A stretch of 64,000 bases of DNA from Amblyomma americanum (Eukaryota > Arthropoda > Arachnida > Ixodida > Ixodidae), in assembly GCF_052857255.1 (NCBI RefSeq), contig NC_135497.1:118374744-118438743 (forward strand), read 5' to 3'. Under the pieces are notes generated by a model. That model saw nothing but the letters and a program-made list of their open reading frames with translations. It ran no database searches and was not told where the DNA came from. The position numbers and the translations under genes are program-made. Shown here one piece after another: positions 1-11,240 of this stretch. Numbering within the stretch: the stretch's first letter is position 1; the number at the start of each line of letters is the position of its first letter.

Positions 1-345
1 CATCTTGTGATCGGCCTGGGCCTGGAAACAACTTCGTGTCAAAAAAGGCACCATGGGTGGTCTCCTACCGGTCTAGAGTTTCTGTCCGACTGGCTGAGTG
101 GCCCGCAAAGCGCCCTCTCACGAGAAAATTGGAATGGGGGGGGGGGGGGTAGTAGGCCTGCAGGCGGTGCCATAATGGCTGACTGTGGGTCAGCGCGAGC
201 TCGAGATGACTGGACAGCGTTTCGACTTGCACTTACCAGGGGTCTTGTTTGTGGGCAGACTGGACCCCAGAAACCTACTGGGTTCAGGTACAGGCCGTTC
301 TAGTAAATGGCGTCAACAGCAATGACGATTGGTGTTCTTGCACTT
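1..345 (+). repeat. Dispersed repeat, copy 1 (inverted partner at 5.7-6.06 kb)
   Basis: This stretch is clearly similar to the reverse complement of 5715-6062. Shared landmarks in the same order are a 'ggcctgg.aacaac' block, a G-run followed by a GC-rich patch, 'tggaccccag.aacct' and 'gcgtcaacag.aatgacga'. The open frame across it (7-303) is not conserved as protein between the copies, so I treat it as non-coding repeat. Element class is unknown. Confidence 0.6.
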
Positions 346-2049
346 CAGGGTTGGCCGTGCTGAAAAACCACATGAACAAGTTGTCGGTTCTACTGCCGCC
401 ATCTTGCGAGTAGTTCAGATTTTGCCACCAGGCTACGACGCTGATACATGACAGATAAAGTGTCTTCCGTCTTGCCCCTTAGGACCCTGTCACACTAGCC
501 CGACACCCCGCCGACGCCGACCGACAGACACCAAAGATCGGCCAACCCGGTCGGCAGACCTTGTCTGTGGCAGACCAAGCTGTCACACTAGGCCGACAAT
601 GACACCAATGCGTCCGACGACCAGATGTCTTCGTAGTGCGACATGTTTGACGCCCGCGACGTCGACAAAACCAGTTTGCCGACCGTGTCGTCGGGAGTTC
701 GGTCGCAGAGAAAAAACATTCACGAGACACGAGCATGATTCCGCTCTAGTACTGTTTGTTTACGTTCATAACAAGCGCTGGGATAGATGAATGTCCAAAA
801 AGGTGTCATTACTCAGGATCGTTGGTCAATGCCAAGGTGCTGGTTGAGGTGATAACTGCGATACAAGCAAGTTTCATGCTATAGCGGCTAGCCTGCTGCT
901 GCTGCTGCTTCGTGTGGCTCGCCTGACGTCTGCTAGATCCGCTGCTGAAGCCGTCGAGGAAATCGAGCATAACTACGTCCCGTATTACAGCGAGTGTGAC
1001 ATGGAACGTCAAAGAATGATGAGGGCGGAAGCTTGCCAGAGCACTCTTATGCTCCATATGGAAGTAGTAAGATCTTGCAGACGCAGTAACGATACATCGC
1101 ATGTGGGTAAGAAATTGTTGTCTTGCATGTGCCTAGACCTGGAATGCTCATGAAATGCATATGAAACGATTTTTGCGCCATTAACCTGATTATTTTGAAT
1201 TGAAAGTTATCACAATCCTTTCAAACTAGTGAAAAATGAACGCCAGATGTTTTCGCTGGGACAAAGATATAAAGTTCGTTGGGCTGCAGCAAAGATTAGA
1301 ATCGTTTTAACGAAATTCAACAAAACGCTACCGCTGTTCATAATGGCGAGCAGGAAAATGCAATAGGTAAAACGTTAACTGGTAGATTTCAGTCAACAGA
1401 TTTGTTGGGGCAGTTCTGGATGTTTCCTAATGCCCGTCACTGACGAGGACACCATATGGAAGAAAAATCATTTTTTAGGAGCTACTGAAAGTCTTCAGTG
1501 AAACACTGGACATACCGGACAGCCCGAAAGAGCGCTCCCGAGAGTTTTATACTGAACCACAGTTATTTCAGAACGAGTTGATTTGTACCAAGCGGTGTCG
1601 ATCGATGTTCGTAGAAGCAACCTTCAAGTAAAGCCGATGGTGTAGTTTCCAGAGCATGAGGTAGTCAATGCGGAAGCCTCTGATATGCATCTTTGTCCCC
1701 TCAACCCGTCGGCTTTTGTAGAGAATAATTATCAGTGATTCCAGTAGTGGAGTCCTCTACTGGGAGCCTCGTCTGTCTTCTCAATTTCGAGAATGATGCA
1801 GTGTGCAGGAAACCGATTAAACGCAATAGAACAGTTCTCGATGCTGGCTACATGATGCGGACATAAAATGTCACGTAGTAGTGTTTAGCAGTAAATGTTT
1901 TAAACGTGCTATAAAGCTGCCTCAGAACGTTGTCGAGACTTCGACAGAAATCCATCTGATCAGGCATGGTGATCGAGTGAAATGAAGGCAAAGAAGAGAC
2001 GTTTTGAACCCCGTACGCGTGTTCTGTTCACAGTGAGCTCCATCATCAA
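346..2049. other. No gene recognised
   Basis: I see only short frames and no recognisable protein. A near-duplicate motif 'tgtcacacta(g)' followed by 'ccgaca' occurs at about 486 and 581, and a short (CTG)n tract lies near 893-909. Part of this may be eroded transposon sequence. Confidence 0.5.
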
Positions 2050-4140
2050 CAGAATGAGGGAAATGCAAGCATGCCACTAATCATAATATGCTGAAATTGT
2101 GAAGGCCTATGGTGGTTCCAGCCGTCATAACTATTTTCCTGTATTTTTACATAAGTTTTACGTACACCCCGATTCCGTAATGCCTGCATGACTGGTGAGG
2201 GTTCGACTAAGTTAAATGCTTTGTCGTTATCTATGAAGGAAATCTATAGGAGTTGGTTATATTTTCCGCATTTGGTTATATTTTCCGCACTTAATTGACA
2301 AAGCATCTATAGTCCATTTTACAGCTGCCTTTACAGAATCCTTCCTGATCATTTGGTTGATTGAAGTGTAAGGTTGTCCTGACTCTACTAGTGATTGCCT
2401 TAGTAAATACATTTTAGGCAACGGGAAGTAAGCTGATCGATGTATAATTTTCCAAGCGCTTGTTGTTGTTGCCTTAGGTTATGGCAAATACCAACGACGG
2501 GGTATAGGCCAGGGTTCAGTGAGCAGGCCAAAAAGAAGAGGGTAAACTGGTGCCAAGCTAATGGTTTTGCCTTGTGTGATATATCAGACTAAATACGAAT
2601 AAGCCCTTGACGTCCTCGCTCTTATCAATGAAGATGATGCTATCGTTCGTCTAAGCTTCTGATACTCTGGAGGTCACAAAAAATTGCGTATACAGGGTGG
2701 TTAATTTTTCCAGCACAATTTCCCCTGCATCCTCTTCAAAACACAGTCTGTTTACCTTTTCCTCACCAGCTGCTTTCCCGCTTTGCATTGCTCCTAAGAC
2801 TTGCTTTAGTTCCTCTTTCGTTATAGGAGGGATGCCTCTTTGCTGTGCACTCCTGCCTCTCTCAATAAACTCCTGATTGCATTGACTTCTGTATAGATCT
2901 GTGCAGAACTCTTCGGTTAAATTGATTATCTAATTTTGCGCTGTACGTGTGTTTTAACGCCAGCGGCTGATTTTTGTCTGTACCTAGTTTTTCTTTTGGG
3001 TTTTAGGCTGCCTTCTTTAGAGTATGCTGCCAGTTCAGTTCTGTCCTTTGTCTAAGGGGCTTTAATGCCTTGGCGTTTCTTAATCACATCTTGCGTCTCC
3101 CGGGGGGAGTTGTCCGGCATCTTGTCAAACCTTCCTGCCATCTTCTTATACTGCGCACTCCGTAGTAATAGCTGTGAGCCGAATATCTGTTCTGCAGACC
3201 GGACATTCCTCGACGTGTGATCTTGTGCTCTACGCATGCGTAGCAGTGCAGCGCAGCCATTTCCGGTTGCGCCTTCTGGCTGGTGTCGAAGCTTCTTAAT
3301 TTTTATCCGAAATATTTGAAATGCATGATAATAAAAGGGAACACGCACTGGCAGAGCATTCTTTTGCGCACAGATAGTTGTAGGGACATAAAAAAATAAG
3401 GGCGGAAACTATATTTGGGGAGACTGGTTGAAGCGATCATTTTGCCTAAAAAGCACCCCGGAATGCTACCAAAAAGGTAAGTTCCCCACAAGTGCATATG
3501 AGAATTTTCGTGCCGTTTAAACATGGTGACCAAAAAAAGACAAGAGAAAGTATCAGCAAAAAAAACAGATTGGAATAATTACGTAGTATGAATGAATTGC
3601 GCCGCATAGGCAATGTGAATGGCGGATTTTGACTTGCCCGTTCTCAAAAATATTGCCGTATATTCGCGCATGCGCAGAAAAGCGGATCGCACCTGTGCGG
3701 ATGCTTGGTGATCTGCAGCCAGAAACTGAATTTTTCTTTGCCCCTTTCCGCTAAAAAGCTGAGCGGCTTCCACCTCTCTAGATTGTTAATTTCCATGCGA
3801 AGACTAGGCTCAATCGAGACCTTACCATCGTGTGGTCGCCACAACGCACCTTTTGGAGGTCCTCCACATCCTGCACGATGCCAGGGTGAGCGCAGATTAT
3901 AATATTTCATTTTAGGTCTCACCGTTGGAGCCCGTACACGTCGACTTCCAGTTCTGTCGTTTGCGAAAACAAGATTTCTTCATCCATAAATTGTTTCTCT
4001 GCGAACTCTTGTAACACCTCCCATCTGCTATTCCTAGCGGCTATGCCATGGTCACCGAATACCTTGCCAGGCTTGTCTGCAGACTGTCACTTGGCGCCCA
4101 TGGCGCTGAAGTCGCCATCCTTCGTGCTGTGCTGCTGTTT
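2050..4140 (-). mobile_element. RTE-type LINE remnant (antisense, decayed)
   Basis: Read on the minus strand, a GDF-like endonuclease motif lies at about 4110, followed by an 'EFAEK' region near 4000-4010. At about 2670-2920 the frame reads EEFCTDLYRSQCNQ, then IPPITKEELKQVLGAMQSGK and EIVLEKLTTLYTQ. Near 2100-2250 it reads FIDNDKAF and VMQALRNRGV. Each block matches the RTE copy at 15278-17157 (NLYSSQCNQ, IPPVIKEEVK, EIVLEKLATLYTQ, FIDYEKAF, VIKALRNQGV) in the same order. Many stops and frame changes show it is dead. The boundaries are approximate, and 3300-3560 has no recognisable part. Confidence 0.7.
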
Positions 4141-4204
4141 GCAATCCGTGTGCCAAATTGAATTGTTAATCTAAATTTTAAGATAGAAATTGTGTATGTC
4201 TGAA

Positions 4205-4888
4205 TGATTCATAACATGCGTTTCATTTTACCCCTGAATGCTTTATAACATGCGTTTCAGTTTACCTGATGGAACTGTCAATGGAATAAGGAGAGGAGAA
4301 TGATTCACTCTAAGGTTCACTTCCAAGGCAAAAGAAGAGAAAATAAAAATGTCATAAGCCATTTACAGCTTGGTTGTCTGGTTCTGCGAAATTTAATGTC
4401 TTTCTGTCTCCACTGACCGTGCACTGTGAAAAAAGAAAAACACTTGACTGTTGCTAAAGAGTTAGGCAAGAAATCCAGACTGAAGACAGAGATGTTAAGA
4501 CATTAAAAAAATGACATCAATCCACTTAATTCTGAAACTTCAGTGCAGACTAGCCGATGGCTACAGAAGGACAGTACTCTGTAGAAGAGTTGGTTCAGAC
4601 ATCTTCCTTGGCGATATGACGTTCTCATCGGTGGCGAGCAGTGTGTATTTAAACAGCAACTTTTGCGCGGTCGCTTAAAATGTTGACGTAATGAACGATT
4701 AAAACAGTAACGATGTTAAGGCTTCTCCTCGCTTCGCCGCAGAAGTGCAGAAAAGCTTGAACACTTCAAAGTTGCCGAAATTTCAAGCTCTAGCCGTCCT
4801 TCGCGCACATGCTGCCGCTCGTCGTCCGACGCCGCCAAACAACGCTTCATGGGCTTTTCCTTCAGGCAACCTTTTCTTCGCTGTAAAT
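4205..4888. repeat. Dispersed repeat R, copy 1 (direct partner at 39.0-39.7 kb)
   Basis: This block aligns collinearly with 39005-39690. Anchors include 'gatggaact.tcaatggaataagga.aggagaatga', 'gaaaaacactt.act.ttgctaa', 'atgacgttctcatcggtg.cgagcagtgt', 'cgattaaaacag' and 'ggcttctcctc'. No open frame is preserved in both copies, so it is probably a mobile or duplicated non-coding sequence. Its class is not recognised. Confidence 0.7.
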
Positions 4889-5714
4889 GTGATGGTGCCG
4901 TAGCACACGGCATCAATGCAGCCCTTGGCCATGCTGTGCACATCGGAGAGACCGAAATGCGGCTTCATTAATGGATTATGTCACGAAATGAAATACTATC
5001 ACAAAAACACCCCACTTCATTTCGCTCCGTTTCACACAACATCTTCAGTCGCCCATTAAGCTAAACTGGCAAGCTTCTCTTCGTAAGGAAAGCTGCACTA
5101 AGCCCCCAAGGTGGGCACATTGTTACGTAGTTGTTGCTGCAGTGAAACTACGCTAGTGAATAAAATGTCCAAGCAGTGACAGTATTAACATCTTTTGTAA
5201 ACCGTGAAATTCGGCGTGCGTTTTACAGATAACACACATGTCGTCCACTCCTTTGTCGTCTCTAGTCTCTAGCGTTCTAGCATATATCCAGCCCAAAATG
5301 GCAGGCGCCATTGTGAAGCAGCTGACAGATTTTTCCAATCCGTTCGTTGCAGAGATATGTGGTCTTCTCGTTGCTGCGTTTCAGTGGCCTTAGTTTCAAC
5401 AGCAATGCCTTGTGCGCATAATGATTTGCTACAAATTTTCCCATGCCGACCGCTAACGAGCGCCCCTTTGAAGCCTCGGAACGAAACACCCATGATGCCT
5501 GTGAGAACATGATCCCTCATGGCCAAGTCGATGGGATAGTTGATCTGTTCAGAACTCAGTCATGCAGCTATATTTATCGAAGTGAAAGCGCACCTGTGGT
5601 TAGAAGAGTATCCTCAACATATTTATCCGCGTGGCATTTTCAGCGGGCTGCAGCTATTTAGTGTGCCAACCAGAATACAGCAATCCTTAACTGTGTGGAT
5701 GACCGTAAAGTGAA
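4889..5714. other. No gene recognised
   Basis: Short overlapping frames only, on both strands. No domain, splice-bounded exon or repeat partner was recognised in this stretch. Confidence 0.4.
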
Positions 5715-6062
5715 ACAACAGTCGTCATTACTGTTGACGCTCTTCAGCTCTTGAGCAGAACGGGCTTCATCTAAAAACCAGGTTCCTGGGGTCCAGTGTA
5801 CTCATTAACAGGATCCCTGGAAAGTGAAAGTCGAAAGGTTGCAGAGTGTGCTCGAGCGCGCGCACGGCCAATGACTGCTACTATGGGAATGCCCGCAGGG
5901 CCAGTCCCCCCCCCCACCTCCCCCATCCACTTTGTTCTGACAGGCGGCTTTGCAGACCGCTCAGCCTGCCAGTCAGAAACCCTTGACCAGTAAAATACCA
6001 CACCCGTGCCTTTATTTTCCCCGTAAGGTTGTTACCAGGCCCAGGGTTCTTCTGCTCTGGCG
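5715..6062 (-). repeat. Dispersed repeat, copy 2
   Basis: Inverted partner of 1-345. The reverse complement carries the same ordered blocks: the ggcctgg/aacaac start, a G-run, the tggaccccagg/aacct block and the gcgtcaacag end. The two copies lie about 5.4 kb apart in opposite orientation. Confidence 0.6.
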
Positions 6063-6369
6063 GCACGACGACAACAGATGATCATAAGAGGCCTTATTCT
6101 CATTAGCCGCCGATAGCGCTCTCGTAAATGTGTCCATATTGGCTGCAAAAGAAACGCACCAGTAGAAGCGCGCGATGAGCTTCACGTCTTTAAGTGTTTG
6201 TGACAACAGCGCAAAGAAAAGACAGCCTAAAGAGCTGCGAGGCACGCCATCCGACTGGAATGCTCTAACTGTAGTAGCGCCGTGCGCTGCCATTCTTGCG
6301 ACATTCATTCTGGCCGATCTACTGCACCTTTAATAATTATAGGCCACCCTTTCTGGCAGCCTTCTGATT
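6063..6369. other. No gene recognised
   Basis: Spacer between the dispersed repeat and the minisatellite. I see no coding or repeat signal in it. Confidence 0.4.
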
Positions 6370-8180
6370 TACCGGCGTCTGCGCACCGGCGACTTCGGCA
6401 TCGACTCCGGGAGCACCGTGTCTGCTGGGAGAGCCGGGCTCTTAGGGAGGGCCGGGACCCTCGTGAGGGCCAGGGGCGCCGAAAGAGACGAGGTCGACAG
6501 GAATGCCAGGGGAGCTGGGAAAGCCGAGGCCACTGGGAGAGTCCGGGTGGCCAGGAGGGCCGAGCGTGAAGCGCGGGCCGAGTCCGCTAGGAGGAACAGG
6601 AGTGCCTGGAGGGCCGGGCGTGTCGGGAGGGTCTGGGTCACCGGGATTGTCGAGGCCGCCGAGAGAGTTTGGGCCATCTGGAGAATCCGGGCCTCCTGAA
6701 GGACCGAGCGTAGTGAGGGGACCGAGGTCTCTAGGAGGGCCAAGAGCGCCCGGATGGCCTGGCGTGTCCGGGGTGCTGGGGGGCACCGGGAAGACCGGGG
6801 GCGCCAGGAGGACCGGTGGCGCCGGGAGAGCCGCGGCCACTGGAAAGGCCGAAGGCGCCGTGAGGGGCGGGGGCGCCGGGAGGACAGCGTCCGCCGTGAG
6901 AGTCAGGGCGCCTGGAGGGCCGGGCGTGAAGAGTGGGCCGAGGCTGCCTGAAGCACCGGGAGTGCCGGGACGGGTGGGGGCACCGGGAGGGCCTGGCGTG
7001 CCAGGAGGGCCTGGGGCACCGGGAGAGCCAGGGGCGCCGCGAGAGCCAGAGGCCAGGGGCGCTGCGAGGACTGAGGCCGCCGGGAGAGTCCGGGCCAACT
7101 GGAGATTCCGGGTTTCCTGGAGGGCCGAGAATAGTGAAGGGACCGAGGCATGTAGGAGGGCCAGGGGCGCCCGGATGGCCTGGCGTGTCCGGAGGGCTCC
7201 TGAGGGCGCCAGGAGGACCGGGAGCGCCAGGAGGTCGGCTGGCGCTGGCAGGGCCGCGGCAGCTGGAAGGGCAGGGGGTTTCGGGAGGGCCGGGGCCGCT
7301 GGGAAGGGCGAGGCCGTCTTGAGGGCCGGGGCGGCAGGGTAGGGCAAGGCCGTCTTGATTGCCGGGGGCGCCGGGAGAGTCAGGGCCGCATGGAGGGCCG
7401 GGCGTGCTGGGTTGGCTGGGGGTGCCGGGAGCGTAGGTGCCCCCGAGAGAGCCAGGGGGGCCAGTGGGGCCAGGCATATCGATATTATCGGGGCCACTGG
7501 GAGGTCCGGGCGTGTCGGGAGGGGCGGGGTTGCGGGGAGGGCGGAGAGCTCCAGGAGGGGCGAAGGCACCGGGAGGGCCGAGGCCGCTGGGAGGGCCAGG
7601 GGCATTGGGAGGGTCGGGGCCGCCGGGAGAGTCAGGGGTGCCTCAAGGGCCGGGCTTGCCGGGACGACCTGTGGCGCCGGGAGGACCGGGGGTGCCGGGA
7701 GGGCTGGGGCCGCTTGGAGGGCGGGTGCCGTCGTGAGGCCCGGGGGCGCCGGGTTAGCCGAGACCTCCAGATGGGCCGGGGGTGCGGACAGGGACGAGGT
7801 CGCCAGAGGGGCCAGGGCCGCCGGGATTGCCGAGGCGGCTGGTGGTGGCAGGGGTGCAGGACGGGTCGGGGCCGCATGGAGAGTCAGGGCCGCATGGACG
7901 GCGGGGAGTTCTGGGTGGGCCGGAGGCGGAGGGAAGCCAGGGGCGCCGGTGGTGCCGGGCGGGCCGGGGCCGCCATGAGGGCCGAGTACGCCAGGAGGGG
8001 TTCAGGAAGGGCCGGGGGCGCTGTGAGGGCCATATACGCCAATAGAGCGGGGTGCCTGCAGTGCCGGGGTTCCCGTTGGCGCCAGGAGAGCGAGGGCGCA
8101 GGGTCGGATAAGGGCCAGGGAAGGGTCGAAGGCGTCAGTTGGGCCGGGGGTTGTGGAAGGCTTGATGCGTTGGAGCCACA
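6370..8180 (-). repeat. Collagen-like GC-rich minisatellite, locus 1
   Basis: About 1.8 kb is built from degenerate GGGAGGGCC/GGGGCGCC blocks. On the minus strand, segments read as Gly-X-Y triplets (for example GAPGPPGTPGPPGAP near 7000), that is, a 9-bp period. The Gly-X-Y register changes frame repeatedly, and long open frames occur in most frames of both strands because the composition lacks stop codons. No signal peptide, non-collagenous end domain or splice structure was found. I therefore call it a minisatellite, possibly descended from a collagen-like exon, rather than a gene. A related array lies at 39.7-40.6 kb. Confidence 0.65.
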
Positions 8181-8273
8181 GAGTGGAGGCCCCAATCTCG
8201 TGTCATCGTGGTGGGAAATAGATGGGACACATGTTAAAAGCAGTTCACCATGTATTTAGAACCTTTTCTTCCA

Positions 8274-8322
8274 CGGTGTTGGTGACAAGACAGGGACCCA
8301 GCAAGAGAGGGCTCCGCAGCAC
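8274..8322 (-). repeat. Inverted-repeat arm (pairs with 8556-8605)
   Basis: The segment containing 'ggtgacaagacaggga', 'cccagcaa' and 'agagggct' is, in reverse complement, nearly the same as 8556-8605 ('agccctctg', 'tgctggga', 'cctgtcttgtcac'). This is probably two LTR ends in opposite orientation. Confidence 0.6.
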
Positions 8323-8493
8323 GTCCTTCGGTGGAAGAAACGGCGATCTTAAACGTCCTTTACTCCGCGCTCCACCAGCGTCAACGTCTTTTTGAATAAA
8401 CGCCACCTGGCATTCCTCCTCTTTTAAAAACACACACTCAAGCACACACATGCACACGCAAGCACACAATAAAGGCTCGATGTATCTGGGGGG

Positions 8494-8558
8494 TCACCGT
8501 GCAAAATATGGCTTCATGCGTAGAACGTGGACGATCTCTGGACGGGGCTTGCTGCCGA
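8494..8558 (-). pseudogene. Ty3/gypsy integrase C-terminal fragment (antisense)
   Basis: On the minus strand this reads KPRPEIVHVLRMKPYFAR then a stop. It closely matches the end of the intact gypsy pol in this window (RPEVVHVVRLKPYYAR, stop at 54075). It points opposite to the gag remnant that follows, so two gypsy pieces meet head to head here. Confidence 0.65.
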
Positions 8559-8606
8559 GCCCTCTGTTGCTGGGATCCTGTCTTGTCACGAACACTGTGA
8601 CAAATT

Positions 8607-8623
8607 TGGTGGAGGTGGGATCG
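8607..8623 (+). promoter_or_regulatory. Primer-binding site, tRNA-Ala-like
   Basis: TGGTGGAGGTGGGATCG lies 4 nt after the LTR end. It is complementary to an alanine-tRNA type 3' end (...CCACCTCCACCA). The intact gypsy element has a matching site. Confidence 0.5.
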
Positions 8624-8825
8624 ATCTCATGTTCCGTACCCCAACGGTTAGCCGGCGCTTCGGTCCTATACCCATCAAAACGCCCGTCCACCGTGCTCGC
8701 TGCCGGATACGAGGCTTGCCACTCGAGCCTGACCCATCCGCTATGTCATTGGAGAACTTGCTGCCTCCTCAATTCCTGGTGCGACGACCCCAATGCTTGG
8801 CGCGACCACCCCAATGGCTCGGGCG

Positions 8826-10121
8826 CCCGCACCCTACTTCACGCTCCAGAACCCCCGCATCCCGAAGTCCTTCCACGGCGACCTCTTTGAGGACATGTAA
8901 GTCTGGTTGCAGTCCTACGGGCGAGTTGCCGAGTTCAACCAGTGGAATGACGCCGACCACCTCAGAAACGCCTTCTTCAGTCTAGACGACGGTTCTCGGA
9001 CCTGGTTTGAACACCGTGAAGACAAGTTATCCTCTTGGAGTGAGTTCTGGCATCGTCTCCTAGAAACATACGGCAGCTCGGATCGTCGCGTACGGGCAGA
9101 ACGCGGTCTGCAATCTCGCGTTCAGCTTCCAAATAAAGACGTTGCAGCGTATGTAGAGGTCATGACACGCCTCTTCAGGCTCGCGGACCTTGCAATGTCC
9201 GAGGACAAAAAGGTACACCATTTCATGCGTAGCATCAAGGAGCAACTTTTTGCTGGACTTGTCTGCAGCCCTCCGAAGACTGTAGCCGAGTTTCTCACTG
9301 AGTCTTCCACGAGCAAAAGGGTCCTTCAGCACAGAGCCTCCGCGTACGACCGACCCGTGACCGCCGCCACCGTTTCCAGTGAGTTACCATTCCACGGCAC
9401 CGAAGCCTCTCTGCTACGCGATCTCCTACTTTCGATTTTGCGCAACGAACTCCGCGAGCTGTACGGGACCCCTCCAACAGCTTCAAGCTCCATAGCGATC
9501 TTTGTCAGAGAGGTGGTTCAGCAAGCGCTCCGGCCGTCCTTTCCTGCCGAGGAGACTCGTCCATCCCCTCTTCCTGTCTCGCCTGACGGTCGTCTCCCAT
9601 ACGCTGAAGCCCTGGGGTGCCCTGCGCCGGCCTCAAAGTCCTTCGTTCCGGCCCCTGCTGAAGTTCCGGGGCCGCCTGCGCCCGTGTTGCTGTACGTGGA
9701 AGCTCCCCGACCATCCTCGCACAAATCCGACGTGTGGCGCACATCCGACCGACGCCCCCTATGGTTTCACTGCGGCAAACCAGGTCACCTGTATCGGCAC
9801 TGCCCCTACCGCTGCCTAGGCCTCGCCGGGTTTCCCGCCGATTCTCCTCGACCCCGCTATGGCGAGCGACCTCGGGCCGTCGCGGATTTCCGTAAGACCA
9901 ACGTTGGCTTCAGTCTCGTCGCCAGCAGGTTCGATCACCATCCCCAGGGGTCGTCCTTCACCATCTACCGCGAGTTTTTCCCGGGCGGGGTAAGGCCGGT
10001 CACCCAGCCCACGTCGGAAAAACTGCAGCCAGCGACCTTAGCGGTTGGGCTCGCTGGACATCGTTGTGCGGGGGACCCCTATCGACGCGGACACGACATG
10101 CCAACGCCTCGACGGTTCTGA
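8826..10121 (+). pseudogene. gag, Ty3/gypsy, inactivated
   Basis: Gag-type capsid sequence runs from about 8826. It aligns with the intact gag (59128-57776) through WFEHRE, LEDKxxH-type and PPKTVAEF blocks. An in-frame TAA at 8898-8900 interrupts the N-terminal part; the frame then stays open to 10121. The zinc knuckle near 9763-9800 reads WFHCGKPGHLYRHC. The first cysteine of the CCHC box is Trp (TGG), where the intact element has Cys (CFHCGEAGHILRHC). Gag would package RNA and form particles; this copy cannot make a normal protein. Confidence 0.75.
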
Positions 10122-10389
10122 AGTCCGCGGTCACCGTTCCCTGCGACACAACGACGCGTCGACGGTTTCGAGTTCCGCACTACCCATTCGCTTCGACACG
10201 TCGAAGCTCACACCTGACGGCGCCTCGACGATTACGACGTCCGTACTCTCCTATCCCTTTAACGCACTGACGCCATTACAAAGCACACACCCCGCCGACG
10301 AATTCCCGGTGCCGAAGCCAGCAGACAACAACGCCTGAGCCCGATCATCCCCTCCGGAGCCTCCAACTCGCGAGCGGCTTTCCTTAGAT

Positions 10390-11240
10390 ATACGTGTGAT
10401 AGTGGATCTTCGCCACGTTCGAGCGTTATTATATACTGGTGCTGATCAATCGATTCTAAGCAGCCAGCTCGCCACCATTCAAAATGGTTCTCACGCCATG
10501 GGCTGGCGCGCACGTTCGCACTGCGGGCGGTCATCTGATTGCACCTCTCGGCATGTGCACCGTCCGAGTTCAAATCCGCGGGTCCACATATCTCATCTGC
10601 TCTCTTGTTCTGAACAACTGTTCGCCCGACCTCATCTTAGGTGTCGGATTTCTACCTGAATATGGGGCGATTATTGACCTACGCGATAACAATGTCACGT
10701 TTTCGAGTGAGAATGCTGCCGCCCTCAGCGATAAACCGCGACCAAGCCAGACGCTTCGAGTTTCTACGGACACCGTCACACTGCCGGTTCGAACAATTAA
10801 GCGCCTTCATTACTGTTGAGAGCGAATCATTTCAGGACGGTTACGTCATCGCCGAAACCAACCTTTTATTACTGCTGACGCAAAGCGCGTCCGTGGCCAG
10901 CAGTCTGATCCATCTTAATAGTGGCCAGTCACAGGTATTTGCTACCAATTTTACGCATGAGCATCGCCATCTTTTTCGCGGAACTTCAGTAGCCTTTGTC
11001 GAACGCATCTCCGACGTTTCAGAATGCTTCTCCTCAGAACCAGTGCAGCATCCTTTCTCCCTCGAGAGCCTCGATGTCAACTCCGCGCTGTTAACCAGCC
11101 AACGCGAACTGGTGTGCGCACTATTGCTCGAAAACAGAGAGTGTTTCGCGTGCACGTCGAAAGTGCGTCAAACGACCATAGCCAAGCACAACATTGTAAC
11201 GTACGATGACGTACAATCCTTCAACGTCTTTGTGCCTTAG
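10390..11240 (+). pseudogene. Retropepsin and linker region, Ty3/gypsy, frameshifted
   Basis: Three frames tile the protease region. The first (from 10396) carries LLYTGADQS, where the intact element has LVDTGADYS, so the catalytic Asp is Tyr. The second (10484-10819) holds the AGGHLIAPLG and DLILGVGFL blocks. The third (to 11240) holds the TNFTHEHRHLFRG and ISDVSECF blocks. Each has a counterpart in order in the intact pol. At least two frameshifts and the active-site change show it is dead. The sequence ends before any reverse transcriptase motif. Confidence 0.75.

Larger units (their letters stand above)
8603..11240 (+). mobile_element. Degenerate Ty3/gypsy fragment (gag + protease, no RT)
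   Basis: A 5' piece of a gypsy element related to the intact one at 53592-59528. It starts at an LTR-like end (...gtgaca, 8602) and runs through leader, gag and the protease region. It stops about where the reverse transcriptase should begin, just after a KVRQT/KHNIVT block equivalent to KVRQT/KHRIIT in the intact pol. RT, RNase H, integrase and the 3' LTR are missing. Nonsense codons and frameshifts make it inactive. Confidence 0.8.

Noticed and set aside
6442..7605. 387-codon minus-strand frame and several 200-290-codon plus-strand frames read as collagen genes
   Set aside because: All lie in stop-poor GC-rich repeat, overlap each other in most frames, and the Gly-X-Y pattern jumps frame. 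No end domains or splice sites.
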